Below, one piece after another: positions 45,121-57,294 of a DNA stretch of 64,000 nucleotides (position 1 is the first letter of the stretch; each line of letters begins with the position of its first letter). The notes under the pieces were generated by a model. It made no database searches and was not told where the DNA came from. It saw only the letters and a list, made by a program, of their open reading frames with translations. The DNA is from Acholoe squamosa (Eukaryota > Annelida > Polychaeta > Phyllodocida > Polynoidae): the NCBI GenBank assembly GCA_949317995.1, contig OX439042.1, forward strand, positions 15,789,174-15,853,173, written 5' to 3'. A program made the translations under genes and the position numbers.

Positions 45121-47110
45121 ATTTATAGTCTTTTCCTTAACTAGATCAAATTATAAAGATAGAATTTCAAGCCACATTTGCCATGGCATGTTGTGAATAA
45201 CTTCTTCAACACTAACAATTTCCCCTTGTAGTTATACCTCAAGATATAGCGGAAATGGCATGTACATGTATCCCCTCGATTTATGCATTGACAATGCATT
45301 TATACTACATATTCTGTACTACATATGCATGTATCCCTAGAAATTTATTATTTCATATTCGATGACATGTACGACCCATGATGAATATCCTCCTAGATTA
45401 GGATATACATAAAATGTGTATATAAGCAAGGATACATGCTACTAATATATCACATCTCCAATTACACATTTCATACACAGACATGGAAAAGAGTATGCAC
45501 GTGTAAACTAAATCAACTGGGACCTGCCACTATACCACTCACCTATTTAATCAAATTGCCTCTTACCTTTGAGATGTTTATAAGGCTGCTTTCCCTCACT
45601 AACTGTTATGTATTGTGCGGGGATCCAACATGCGATCCTAACACGGGGTAAACGGGGTCACCCTTGTCTGACGTCCGTATAGGCCTAATTCCAACTGAAC
45701 CACGTCCCAAAACGCACACCAGGGGTCGCCCTCACTAGTCTCCAACCAGATCCAGATCATTGACATGCAAGATGTCAACTGGCATGTTGAGGCCTATGGT
45801 GTATGGTCAGTGCTGGTGGGTGGAGAGTGTAGGATCCAGGTGAGCCTCTGACGTCATTGGGTAGTGGTGTACCTGTATGTTGACACACAGACCTTTAAGG
45901 ACCTCAGGATCATTTAATGCCCCATGCCCTTTGGTCGTCATGAGGATGGAATGCAACCCTGGAGTTCACTTAAGACAAGCACCTATCTTTCTTTTTTCTG
46001 TACTTGAGCGCTAATTCAAGGGCCTCCTACCCAGCCCCCTGCTTGAAATTATACAAGGTTGGCGATAATCTGATAATTCAAAACATAATATGGATAATGC
46101 ACAATGATTCAATACATTGTGCCATGACACATGAATGCAGCACGGGAGGCTATTTCCAAAATATAACAAAGATGAATCTATGTGAATTTCTTCGGCGAGA
46201 ACTGAGGTGCATGTGCATGCCCTATATCCATTTTACAGTATTGCCAACTATCTGCTTTGTCAAATGGCTTTAAAAGATTGTGGAATGCACATGGCATACT
46301 TCTATCCCATATCACACATCTGATGATAATGGTGAACATGACAGACTTGTCAATATGGCTGATGACAGCAGCAAATATTGCATTTTAACCACCCATGCAT
46401 GCTTTTACTGCATGGACTAACGAAAATCCCTTTGCAAACAACGTGAACGTCTAGATTTTTACTTCTTATTTCCTTTTTTGCCAAGACTGGTGAGTTGCAA
46501 GTAACTTGCAAATGCGTCATGCTTTGATACTCTAGTTGGTTTTTAGTGCCACGTTTGGTGACCACGATTAATGGCAGACAAGATGTTATCATTCACTCCA
46601 TAATGAGAAAAGAAAAATTGATAACTGGTAAATACACGTACGGAATATATGAAAGTTAATATGTGTTGGGTACTACTGATGCAATATGTAAGATCACAAT
46701 TTATTAATATTTAGCCATTTGAGCCTGCAGTACCTCCTCCATACATTTTCCATAAACTAACTGGACTGGATTCATCATGACGACAAATACGTATTTTCTG
46801 GATACATCACGCAACCCTTAAAGGGATAAACGCTCAGGTAGTGCGGGCACGTAGTCCCCATGCTGACCCCAACTTTTATGGTGTAAATGTTGAGGTATTA
46901 AAGCGGAGATTGGCATTGGCCATTGATAACACAGTCACTATGGGCCCCCTGGGAGGAGGTGTGAGGTCCTGTGTTGTCATGACGTCTGTGCTGACCTCTG
47001 TGCTTCGATGCTCAAATGAGCCCCGGCAAGAATGCCAAAGCTCCTCCCTGAAAAATTTACATTCACAAAAGTCTGCACATTACAGCTAACACAGACATGA
47101 GGCCTTTTCA
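45121..47110. other. Intergenic, nothing recognised
   Basis: No gene supported. Contains stray CATCATGACGAC-type words related to the 42-43 kb repeat. Confidence 0.4.
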
Positions 47111-47190
47111 AAGGACATAAAGGGTGATACACGGGACATAGACACGAGGGTTGTACACAGGACATAGAGGGTGGTTCAGGGGACATAAAT
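47110..47190. repeat. Short GGGACATA tandem repeat
   Basis: About three to four copies of a 22-26-bp unit containing GGACATA and GGGTG. Degenerate. Confidence 0.5.
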
Positions 47191-49865
47191 GCCCTTGCAA
47201 CGAAAAATGCGGCCCCCAAAATAGCTGCGAAATTGGACAGGAAGCCACGGAGCGGTATGCTTTACGTTAAAGTTTATGTATATAATTATACACGGTTTAG
47301 AATGATGGCAAATTTCTATAAATAAAGAAATTTCTAGAATAAATGAAAATAATGAGAACACTGAACAGAAAATTCATAAAGTGGAGTTTTATTACACTAA
47401 CAGTAAATATGGTATATGATAAGCATGTAACTAAACTAATTAGATACCGGTTTGTATCTAAGAGTTGAATATGTAAATGAGGTAAGGCACTAACTTGTAC
47501 CGTATGTTACCAACAATGGATAAATGTTCAGAGTCCATAGTATAAAGTTTGAGTATAATATATATGGTAAGTCAACATATCAAGGTGCAAATAAGTCTCT
47601 GAGGCACTGTGAGACTGATAGGGTATGTGGGCTCGCTATGTAAGGTCTCATGCCAGAAGTGGATGACCAGGTGCCGTGGTGTGAGGCAGCCTGTTTGTCA
47701 CATCCACTAACTACAGCCGCTTGAAGACCACCTCTTCTGAGAGAGTGGCCTGAGAAGTCCATGTCATACGGGCACTCAATATCTAAGAGTGCAGCTCTTG
47801 TAATGTTGGTGAGTTGGAGAGGGGTAAGAGGTAGTCCTGTGGGATGAGTAAAAGCCGGGGCAAACTGAGATGATGGTACATAGTTTGCATATTCTACCCA
47901 GGCTTTAGTAGGGCAGACTGGAGATGACGGGATGGAAGGTAGGGATATGACTACCAGGGCATCTCTTGGTCCAATAGTTCTTGATGAGCGTATTACTATA
48001 TTAATACTGGTTTCAGTCAGTATTACGTCTCTCCTGAGTAAGGTATGTGGGCCAGACCACAGCGAGGCAGTGGGGGTGAGGAGATTAAAAACTCTAAGGA
48101 AGGCAAAGAAGCCCATTGTAAGGGCTGCTTTGTAGGGCAATGTGTTTGGTATAGTATCCATTAGTGTGCAGACTGCAACTAAGTGCTGGGGTTGTAATGG
48201 TGGAGCTGGTACCGTCTCATGTGGTAAGAGTCTAACTGCTCCCTTAGCTACCCCCACTGATTCATATGATAATAATGAAGAGGGGTCGCCTCCATGTGTT
48301 AGTATCCAAAGTTTGGCCCCAGATATATAGTTCCTGTCAGTGCCTTCCGGGATGAAGGCGCTGACAGTGAGATTGACCAGATATTCTTGATATACGGCAG
48401 CAGCCTGAAGTGATGGATGTAATATGTGTGTGTTGTAGGACACAGCAAGTAAGTTTAGGTAGCTTGTCTAAGTCTGTTTACTGCTGTGGCCTCTGAAACC
48501 GAGGCCTGGAATGAGGCTATAGCCTGGTCTCCCAGAGTAAGGCCTGAAATGTATAGAATCAAATTATATCAAACATAGGGTGAGGTAGGGCGGGTTTGAG
48601 TTTAGTGAGATTCCTTGTCGCGATTTCAGCTAGAGCATAGGTTCTTTTAGCTGGGTCATGTTGGCAGGACAGTGTATCTGCCAGAGGTATGAGTTCACCT
48701 CTCTTGTGTCTAATATCAAGTGTATGTTCATTTGTAGTAGCCTCAAGCCACAGCTGTCTTGCACAGTCAGATAACACTTTGTCTTGAGTTCTGCCTGACA
48801 CTATGACCTATTGGGATCCTAGGTTGTCCGTATATATTATGATCCTAAAGCCATGCTTATCTTTAGGTATCAGTGTACGATAAGCTACAAGCAGATTTAC
48901 AGCTTCGAGTCTATGTATGGACTTGTAGGCTTCTATGTGTGCTTCATCATATTGTAGTGTATAGAAGTGTTAGTCTGAGTTGCCACCCCCCGCCCACCAG
49001 TGTGGAATCACATTCTAGCGAGTAGGTTTCAGTGGGTGGTAGTAGGAGGTGTATACCGTTAGCTAGGGTGGCATACTTAACAAACCATGATATGTCAGAT
49101 TTGCGTGGGTTGTTGAGGAAGACCATACCGGCATCTGCACAGAAAAAATAATGATACTCACCGGGAGCCCAATGTTAGCCTCAGGCAAATGTCGCCAAAA
49201 TGAGTATATTTTGATACTCAGGGTGAGCCTAGGGTGTAGGCATACTCCAGCAATACCTGACACTCTACTCTAGATTGTTTGTGGCCTAGCTGTACCCTCT
49301 CTACTGCCCTACCTTCACAGTGCAGGAGTCTCTTTAGAGACAGGCTCAGGGTCAACTGGAGTAACATAATAGAAGAGAATAGGACATTGCCTGAGTATCT
49401 CTATGAAGAGGGTCAGGCAATGCTGGATCCTACCTGAACAGGCTCCACCATTGCAGGAGTCTTTCTTACCTATGGTGTAATGCACTGCCAGAGTATCCCA
49501 ATACATAGGATCACACTTTACTGGATTCTATCTTCAGAGTGAGTCCAGCAACACTACCCAGTGGGCACAACCCCACTTAAAGAGTTACTAATCAGCACTG
49601 CATTGTAGGGCTTACAGACAGTCTAAATTGTAATGGTTATGTAGCCCTGCATTTGTAGCCCTTATTGAACTACTAAGCTGTAGGGTGTATTAAGCCCAAC
49701 ACATAATTGGTTTGTTAAACATTATAAAGAAATATAGAAATTAAGGTCACCGTTTGACAAAAGCCCATAATTTCATACACACAAGGATTTCAGATGGTCG
49801 AACATTCAACTTCCTAAGGCAGTCTAATTAATCGATGAATAGTTTCCTGGTTTCAGTGTGCTTTT

Positions 49866-49940
49866 TGCTCCTTGGTGGGATTTGAACCGGGTACCTCCTT
49901 ATTGTGACTCCTTTGTGCTCCTATATGTGCTAGCGGGTCA
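49866..49940 (-). other. tRNA-like sequence (weak)
   Basis: On the minus strand a B-box-like GGTTCAAATCCC is preceded by a loose A-box (TAGCACATATAGGAG). No closing acceptor stem. A decayed tRNA or a SINE head; not a functional tRNA gene. Confidence 0.3.
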
Positions 49941-50160
49941 GGTGTTGAAAGTGGCACTATCAATATGATATTTCAACCATAGACCTACTACAGTGAGATG
50001 TCATTGGTCATATGAGGCCCAGTAGACTAATAGGGAACACAGACTGGAGTGACCATAGTAAGGAAAAATGCCCATAATAAGGACAAATGTCCACAATATC
50101 CTCAGTAAGTATTGCACAGTCCTACTTATATGCCTATTGCAACCTGGCTCACCAGTTGTA

Positions 50161-50229
50161 GAGGTGGCACAGCGTTAGGATTCTCGTTTTGCATGTGAGG
50201 GGTCTCAGGTTCAAGTCTAGGTGGTGCTG
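50161..50229 (+). other. tRNA-like sequence, Ala(TGC)-type anticodon arm
   Basis: A-box-like GGCACAGCGTTAGG, an arm CTCGT-TTTGCAT-GTGAG with TGC in the anticodon position, and a B-box GGTTCAAGTCT. The acceptor stem does not pair, and a T-run follows at 50247-50260. A pseudo-tRNA or tRNA-derived SINE head. Confidence 0.4.
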
Positions 50230-50436
50230 AGAAACATTTTTCTTTTTTTTCAGTTTAATAGGAAACATCTCATCTATTACAGTGTATTTTTCTAAGACCC
50301 AACTTTGTAACCAATTGAAATAGATGCTTGCTTGAAAACTCACAGAATCTTCAATGTCTGCCAAGTCAGAAAATAGCAAGAAAATAAATCGTTTGCATAA
50401 CAAAATATTTCGGGTTGAAAACTTGCAACTTTTGAA

Positions 50437-50512
50437 GAGCATCCCTGGGCTGGAATCGAACTCAGGTCCTTCTCATATGAAGGTAAACATGTTACCACTA
50501 CACCATCTTGAC
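50437..50512 (-). other. tRNA-like sequence
   Basis: On the minus strand: A-box GGTGTAGTGGTAAC, a CCTTC/GAAGG anticodon stem with a 6-nt loop, and a T-arm CTGAGTTCGATTCCAG (B-box GTTCGATTCC). The 6-nt loop and lack of a clean acceptor stem make it a pseudo-tRNA. It is the most tRNA-like of the cluster. Confidence 0.45.
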
Positions 50513-50867
50513 TGTGCTGAAAGATCGCCACTTGAAATCTCATATGATCTGCTCCCTCTGTGTGTTGAAATCTGGTATTCTACTTTTTTCCAAGCCCCAA
50601 AACATTAGAAATATGCCTGGGACCATATGTTACTTTTACATTTACTGCAAAGATATGATCATACCCTAAATGTTTTAGTGATTAATTCCTATTATATTCC
50701 TAAATAGATAAGATTATATTCTTAGATATCATGGTTCTAAGGACTAGAGGATAATAGAAAGGATATTGAGTATATGCACGAATGGGTGAGGCATAACCCC
50801 ATTATGAATGCATATTCATGCTCACATTGTAGCAATAAGATTGACTTACCGAGAATGACTTTACAAA

Positions 50868-50942
50868 AATTCTCAATGGGGCTTGAACTCACCACCTTCA
50901 GATGCAGAGTTCAGGGCCATATCAACTGAGCTAATGAGGCAC
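50868..50942 (-). other. tRNA-like sequence
   Basis: On the minus strand: CATTAGCTCAGTTGATATGG (a strong A-box/D-arm) and GAGTTCAAGCCCC (B-box) at normal spacing, with TGC in the anticodon region. Acceptor pairing is partial (CTCA/TGAG). A pseudo-tRNA or SINE head. Confidence 0.45.
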
Positions 50943-53900
50943 ATGGTGTGGTGGGTGCTAGGATATGATATAATCTCAGACATCAGTGTAAGGGCTAGAC
51001 CCCTGCTTTGCTGGAGTAATCAGTTAGATTCAGACTGAGTATGGCACCATGCCTGAGCCTTGTGCCATACTCATGCTGATCCTTTTTCCCAATGTGTGGC
51101 ATTGAAGCAGGCTCAGCATGAGTATGGCATGTCAGGGGAGAGCCTCTAGGAGAGGCTCTCTTGATACTCAGACAGCACAAGAGACTAGGTGAAACTCAGG
51201 CTGATCCTCTTTTTTCTGTCAGTGTGGAGCATTCCTTAGTGTCTCCAGTACCCTACACATGAACTTCCTCAAGTTAGGGATGCATTTTCAAATGTGAGAT
51301 AATTTGCCTACCAATGACTGAAGTTGCTTCTTAGTGGCAAATTTGGCCCTCTCCCAGCATTTGCACTCATCAATAACCTCCTGCAGTTTAGAGTCAGGTA
51401 TAGTAAGGGTCATTTCTACCGTATTGAGTCTGAATCCCAGCCAGTCCATGGTCTGGGTCAGAGGTTCACACTTTTTAGGGGACAACTCGACACATATTTC
51501 AGCTGTCAGACTTAAGAAGTCTGAGTAAGCCTGATTAGCCTCACCCAGAGTCTGAGTTCCCCCACAGAAGTTGTTGAGGTAGTTCAAGGACCAATTCCCT
51601 TGTTTAGCAAAGAGGTAGGCAATAGCTGAGGTAGTGCGTTGACAGGCTTAGCTGGAAAGCCTGGCCCCAAAGGAGGAGCAAGTGTCTATATAGTAGAGGC
51701 CTCTGTGTTTCATTGTGAGTAGTGGTAAGTCATTGACCTATAAACACGAGCCATGTCCATCTTGTACATATATATGAGCCTTGTCAAGGTCGGCGATGGA
51801 AGGCAAGGTGTAAGGTCGATGCTGTCCGTCGATACAGTTTTTAGTGACACCACTGTTCATGCCCTTACCATCGGGGAAAGATAGATCCAATACTACCCTT
51901 CTAGAGGAGGTCTCTTTCTTTGGTCGGGTGAGTAGAGGTGCTTCATTGCACCAGGGTGTAAATGGGGCTGATTTGAAAGGCCCAAGCAGTCCACCTAGTT
52001 CTATTTCATTTTTGATGAATTCATCTATGTGAGTAGGGTATATAAGGGCTGAGCTGTGGTTTGTTTCAGTGGTAACCTTGTAATTTGCTTTCCCAGACGT
52101 CCAGATTGAGGCCCAATGGTAATGTGAGTCAGGGGCCTAACCTTTTAGGCAAGAAAGTCTCTCTCATAGTGTCAAAGTTTAGCATATTGAAGGAAAATAT
52201 TCCAAAGGCCGGTAACCCTTACTGGCCAAAACGAGGCGTTGATAGGAGCGAATAGCTCTGGTGACGGACCTGCGGGAGGTGAGCTGTAAACATGTCCGCC
52301 TCAGAAGGGTAATAAGTTTCATCTGAATCAGTGAGTGAGCTCTTGGTGTATGCCTGGCTATCACTAGAGTCAGATGAGGTAGTATGTATAGTAGTGCGAG
52401 CTAGACTAGCGGTACTAACAACCTTTACCATTTGCTCTATTATATGAGTAGTACATGGAGAGTGGTCTACTGTACAGGTGTTGTCTGGAGTGTGAAGTTT
52501 AGTGTTGATATCTGATATGGGAGCATTAGGCCTAAGCTTGGATGAGGTAGCTTTATCACACTCATCAGCAGGGATACATGTGGCTAAGTCTGTGTCCAAG
52601 TTCGTATCAGCAGTATCATAGGGAGAGCCGGGGTAATCCGGCTCAGGCCTGAAAAGAAGGCTCTTTATCTCCTGGTTGTTTGCAGCGGCATGCTGTGAAG
52701 CCATGGAAATGAAGCTTCTGAATATTGTGCCTGCACCAGGTGCAGTGGTGGCCGCACTGTATACTACCTTCTGTATGGCCGTCAGGCTTAGTGCAGCCAG
52801 TCTTAGTGTTGTAAGCCTGACAGGGTACATCAGTGCGACCAGCTGAGCTGCGAGAGACTTTGTAGGCTGGTTGTGAAGCAGCAGCAGTCTGTATAAGCGG
52901 TTTATCAGGTTTAGTCTGATTCTGAGGAGTGGCCTGATTTTTAGACTCTGTTTTAGACTTAGACTTATTCTTCTTGAGTGAGCCTTCAGCTATGTCAGCG
53001 GTGGGGTAGAGTTTACCAGCTCTGAACTTGGCAACCTCTGACCTCAATGAACTGATAGATGCACTGTCCTGCTAAGTAAATAGTTCATCAGCAATGGAAG
53101 ACAGGACTTCTTCTGACTAATCACATATCTGCTCCCACTGATAATCTTTGCCCGCTGTTATCATGTCCATGATATGCTCAGCGATACGGGGCTTTTTCGT
53201 GGGGCAGAGTATGGCGGTCTTTCATAAGCCGTGACAGGCCAAGTAAATATTCTAAAGGGTCTAGGACATTTAGACCTGTTTTAATATGTGTAGGGCCATG
53301 GAAAATGAAGTCTTGGGCATGAGTAGGCTTACCCTTGATGGATGACATCTGATGTGATGTAGAGGTGAGGATATTTGCTACCTTCTCAGTGACAGAAGCA
53401 GGAACTTTGTCTTGGTAGCTGAGTGGTAGAGGGTGGGATTTCTCACCCGCGAAGGTAGCGGCCTGTATGGCTGCAGCAAACTAGTCGATGACCGGTCCCG
53501 CAGCAGGCTGTGATGTCACTGCAGCCAGGATGGCCGCAGCAGCTGCGGCGGCACTAGTATTTCTAGAAGGAGTCTGTACTACAGGTGCTGACTCTGTTGA
53601 AGTGATATCCACTACCTGGATCTGACTGACCTGTGGCTGTACTTGTGCAGTTGTAGGCTGTGTAGCAGCAGGTTTAAGGCCATTTATGGCACCGAGGATT
53701 TCATTGTTTTGAGACCAGATGGCGAGGACATCTTCCTCGAGGCTTGTAACATGGTGACCTAAATTGTCTGTAGAAGTAGTCTTTTTGGCCTAACCGCCTG
53801 CTTTTTTTGTTAGGTGGAGCAGCAGATGGTGTAGTATTAGTACGCCTCATCCTTGAAGTCGGATGGTCACTTTAGATGGTGATAGTGATGGATTAAATAT

Positions 53901-54109
53901 GTAAAGTTTATAAGGCATATTGTTATGAATGCCGGGTGAGAAAAGGTAAAGTGTTGCAACCGGGGTTGAGAGTTGCTCAGTTATTAGCAGAAGGTGGATC
54001 CACCGGGCTGAGTCCTTGAGAGTCTGGTGAGTACTTGGAACCACCACTAGGTGGAGTATGAATTTGCCTGTCAGTCTCATTACCTGCAACTTATCAATTG
54101 CTGATAATG

Positions 54110-54385
54110 ACCAGTTGCATATATCTCTAACACACCAGCATATGAAGGTAATGCCATAAGAAATGAGCTGTTATGAAGGATTAATACCCGATTTAATACT
54201 TTTTATCGGAGCCTAGGGACACAAAGCATGGCGATCTAAACATCCTGTCCAATTTCAAGGCTATTTTTTACCCGTTGCTATGGGCAGGGGCTTGAGGAGA
54301 GGGATGCGCAACGTGCACTGCAGTGGCTGCGTAGGCCAGATAAGGGTGTCTCGGGTGTTATGCTAATGAACTGGCCGTCATGCTC
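54110..54385. other. Flank of the YR element, nothing recognised
   Basis: Probably the retroelement's 5' flank or host DNA; no repeat or gene seen. Confidence 0.35.
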
Positions 54386-54389
54386 CGTT

Positions 54390-54860
54390 GCACACACCAG
54401 TTGTGTGTGTGTGTCTGAGTTGGTGTAACCAGCAAATTGGGGACATTCATGGGAACACACACCTACAAACTGGGGACATCGTGCGATCCGGGGATGTCTC
54501 ACTTCACATGACCTTGAGAAAAGGGGGGCTATGGGCCTGGGCATCAGCGATGACCTTGAAAAATGGTTATAAACATGATTTCTAGTGTGTCAACAAAATG
54601 TCCCCAATTTGACCTTAAGAGACTTGTGCTCTGTGTAAAAAAACAGCGTAAAATATGTAATATTTTAACCTGTGTGTTTTACACACTCAGAGGTCTGTGT
54701 GTCCCCAGTTCATCCAGTAATTTGGGTGTATTCCCTGATTTCCATAATTGCCATTTTTGACATCTTAAGGACTAATCAAGTGTATTTGTATTAAAAATGT
54801 GTCACAAATTGGAACCAGACATTGAATCTGTGTGCAGGCAAACTGAGGACTTTTTTTAAT
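54390..54860. repeat. Outlying block of the GTGTGTAGGCAAACTGGGGACAT-type repeat
   Basis: Contains GTGTGTGTGTCTGAG, AGCAAATTGGGGACATTCAT and CAAACTGGGGACATCG, loosely matching the array at 55213-56570. Degenerate, with no fixed period. Confidence 0.45.
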
Positions 54861-54868
54861 CAAACCTC

Positions 54869-55212
54869 TCACTTGGCAAAAAACATATTTTCAACGTTTG
54901 CAAACAATTTTTTTAGGTTTTGTTAAAAATTAAAAAATGTTTTTAAACGTGATTTTTTTTCGACCATTTTTCAACAAATAAAGATGTTTGTTTTATCAAC
55001 CAAATAAAAACATTTATTAGTTTAGTTTCTTTTATTTTAAGAAAATGTTTTTTGACCTAGAAATATAAACATTTTAATAGAATGTCGAAATAGCATCTTT
55101 TTCTGTACGTTTTGACATTACTTTAATATTTAAAAACAAACATTTGGCAAACTTAGGAATGAAATAAAAACTTCTTTTTTTAACGTAAAATACATTTTTA
55201 CGTCAAGTAGGC
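54869..55212. mobile_element. MITE with CACTTGGCAAAAAA ends (copy 2)
   Basis: Starts CTCACTTGGCAAAAAACAT and ends TTTACGTCAAGTAGG, a worn match to 12688-12807. The interior repeats AACGTTT, AAACATTT and TTTTAACGTAAAA words. About 344 bp against 120 bp in copy 1. Confidence 0.6.
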
Positions 55213-56570
55213 TGTGTGTTTACAAAGTGGGGACTTGCCCACACAGTGTGTGTATGCAAAATGAGGGCTAGATGACTTTTTCTATGGTATGGACAATTGC
55301 AAAAAGTGTAGTTAAACTGGGGGCTTGGAATTAGGTATAGAATTTTGGACATGATGACACAGCACATGTTTGCAAATAGCGGATGTGTACTCCATACAGT
55401 GTGGTTAGGCAAACTGGGGACATGGTCTTGGTGTTTGATATACTCCACAGTGTGTGTAGGCAAACTCAGAACATAACAACACAGTGAGATATATGGGTCA
55501 GGTCCCCAGAAACCATGAGATTTCTGATTTTAAAGTCAGAGTTTCTTTATACAACCTTATTACATTTTGTAAAGAGGTATCTCACCTACTTAGAAACCCC
55601 TTTTATACAGACTTCCTCTAATCAAAGGACATGGCCACACAGTGTGTGTATGCTAATAGAGGTCATGGTCTTAGATACACTCTACACAGTGTGTGTAGGC
55701 AAAGTGAGGACATGGCCACACAGTGTGTGTATGCAAACTGAGGACATTCCCACAGAGTGTGTGTATGCAAATAGAGGACATGGTCTTAGATACACTCCAC
55801 ACAGTGTGTGTAGGCAAACTGAGGAGATGGTCTTAGATACACTTTGTATGGTGTGTGTAGGTAAACTAAGGACATGGCCACACAGTGTATGTATGCAAAT
55901 AGAGGACATGGTCTTAGATATACTCCCAGTCAATACGAAATCTCGTCGGACATTGGCTTTTGCCGACAAAATTGCTCCCGGACCAACCAAAATCAAAATC
56001 AAACTGTCAGACGGAATGTCTGGCTGTAAATATGGGACCTTGGGGTACATTTTGTTTTTTACAGCTTGCAAATCGGACCATTATTAAGGTTTTTACTGTC
56101 TAAAACAAAAGCAGTTACTTTAAGTTAAATTTTGAAGAGTTAAATGGTTAAAATAGTTATTTAATTCTGTATTTTATTATTCATTTCTCATCAAAAATAA
56201 TCTTGAGGTATTTAGTCCTGCCAAAATCAATCCGGGCCTGCGGAATGATTAGATCTGCAAGACCGAATGGCCTGCGAGGGGAAAAACTTTTCTTATAGAC
56301 TTATAGTAAACTATGGACATGGCCACATAGTGTATGCCAATAGAGGACTTGGTCTTAGTTATGGTCCACACAGTGTGTGTAGACAAATTGGGGACATGGC
56401 CCCACAGTGTGTCTATGCAAAAAGAGAACTTGGTCTGAGACACAGCATGTGTAGGCAAACTGGGGACTTAGTCTAAGATATACTCCATGCAGTATGTGTA
56501 GGCAAACTGAGGACAAAGCTATACAATGTGTGTTAAATAGAAGACTTGGTCTTAGATATACTCAACTTTG
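55213..56570. repeat. 34/47-bp minisatellite, interrupted
   Basis: The unit core is ACACAGTGTGTGTATGCAAA followed by (AT/CTG)GAGGACATGG, with or without the 13-bp extension TCTTAGATACACT, so copies are about 34 or 47 bp. Roughly 20 degenerate copies. An unrelated segment of about 380 bp interrupts the array at 55927-56307. Confidence 0.85.
55927..56307. other. Foreign segment inside the minisatellite
   Basis: Starts CAGTCAATACGAAATCTCG; array units resume at AAACTATGGACATGGCC. It carries several CGGAC and GACCGAATG words but no terminal inverted repeats, target duplication or coding frame that I can defend. Confidence 0.45.
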
Positions 56571-56599
56571 TTTTAGAGTAATTCTATTGCAATACTTTT

Positions 56600-57290
56600 G
56601 TTAAATCAGTGTAGGATACTGGTTAATCAGGGTTGATCAATCAGTTTTGATTCAATGTTCTACACCACCGGGCAGGAGTGGTATCTCCCCGCACCTTGTC
56701 AGAGTAGGACCTCTCCTAAAGGTGAACATATGCACTGCAACCTAGCACACTGATTAGCCACTTGCTCATATAATACTGCAGCTCAGCATCAAAGGACCCA
56801 GTGGGCACATCAATGTTGATTCAGCATTGAATAAATTTTTGCAGATGAACAGTTGATTCTGGGTTTAGATATTATCGAATTTGAAAGTTGACACAACATA
56901 ATCAAATCAACTGTGATTCAACATCAAATCATCAGTGCTGATTCAACATTTGTGTTTCTATGTTGATTCAACATTGTTTCGAAGTTGAAACAACACTGAT
57001 AAACATAGTAGTTAGGCAATTCTTTGTTGACATGTCAATGTTGAATCAACATTGAAATCGGTATCATTGATTTGACATGACAGATCAATGTTGAATCAAT
57101 GTTGAATTGTGAACAATATTTCAGCAGCAATATGTCAACTGTTGATCTCATGTTGAAATGGTGATGGTTGACAAAATTGATTTGGAATGATTGAAAAAGT
57201 ATTGAAGACAGGTTGATCAAAACTATCAACACAATATCAACCAGTTGGTAATGTTGATGAAATTGTTAATGAGAGCGACTGATTCCTGAC
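56600..57290. repeat. Region dense in TGTTGATTCAACATTG-like palindromes
   Basis: The 16-bp palindrome and its variants (ATGTTGAATCAACATTG, TTGAAACAACA) recur more than ten times, mostly between 56810 and 57240. A possible edge is CCCAGTGGGCACATCAATG at 56798. Could be a MITE built of short palindromes; no matching right end found. Confidence 0.6.
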
Positions 57291-57294
57291 AACT

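Larger units (their letters stand above)
49138..51219. mobile_element. 2.1 kb terminal-inverted-repeat element inserted in the YR retrotransposon
   Basis: The left end reads CACAGAAAAAATAATGATAC; the right end reverse-complemented reads GACAGAAAAAAGAGGATCAG. The shared ACAGAAAAAA end matches the elements at 39013 and 44304. Subterminal zones repeat GATACTCAGG, GCTGATCC and GAGTATGGCA words. Retroelement sequence resumes on both sides. No transposase seen. Three or four tRNA-like sequences lie inside (49.86-50.94 kb). Target duplication unclear. Confidence 0.75.
47400..54100 (-). mobile_element. Old YR (DIRS/Ngaro-type) retrotransposon, minus strand, broken and interrupted
   Basis: Read right to left: gag-like region (about 53.85-52.2 kb, with CQAYNTKTGC and a following Cys/His cluster), reverse transcriptase region (about 52.1-51.25 kb, PKKCEPLTQTMDWLGF, LQSLVGKLSH), a 2.1 kb foreign insertion (49138-51219), the RT/RNase H remainder (about 49.1-48.5 kb) and a tyrosine recombinase region (about 48.45-47.58 kb; NYISGAKLWILTHGG, MGFFAFLRVFNLL, FSGHSLRRGGLQAA). 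Same clade as the element at 15.84-19.99 kb. About ten breaks besides the insertion. Terminal repeats were not resolved, so the limits are approximate. Confidence 0.8.

Noticed and set aside
55515-56087. 190-aa frame on the plus strand
   Set aside because: It spans minisatellite units and a guest segment; the open frame comes from repeat periodicity.
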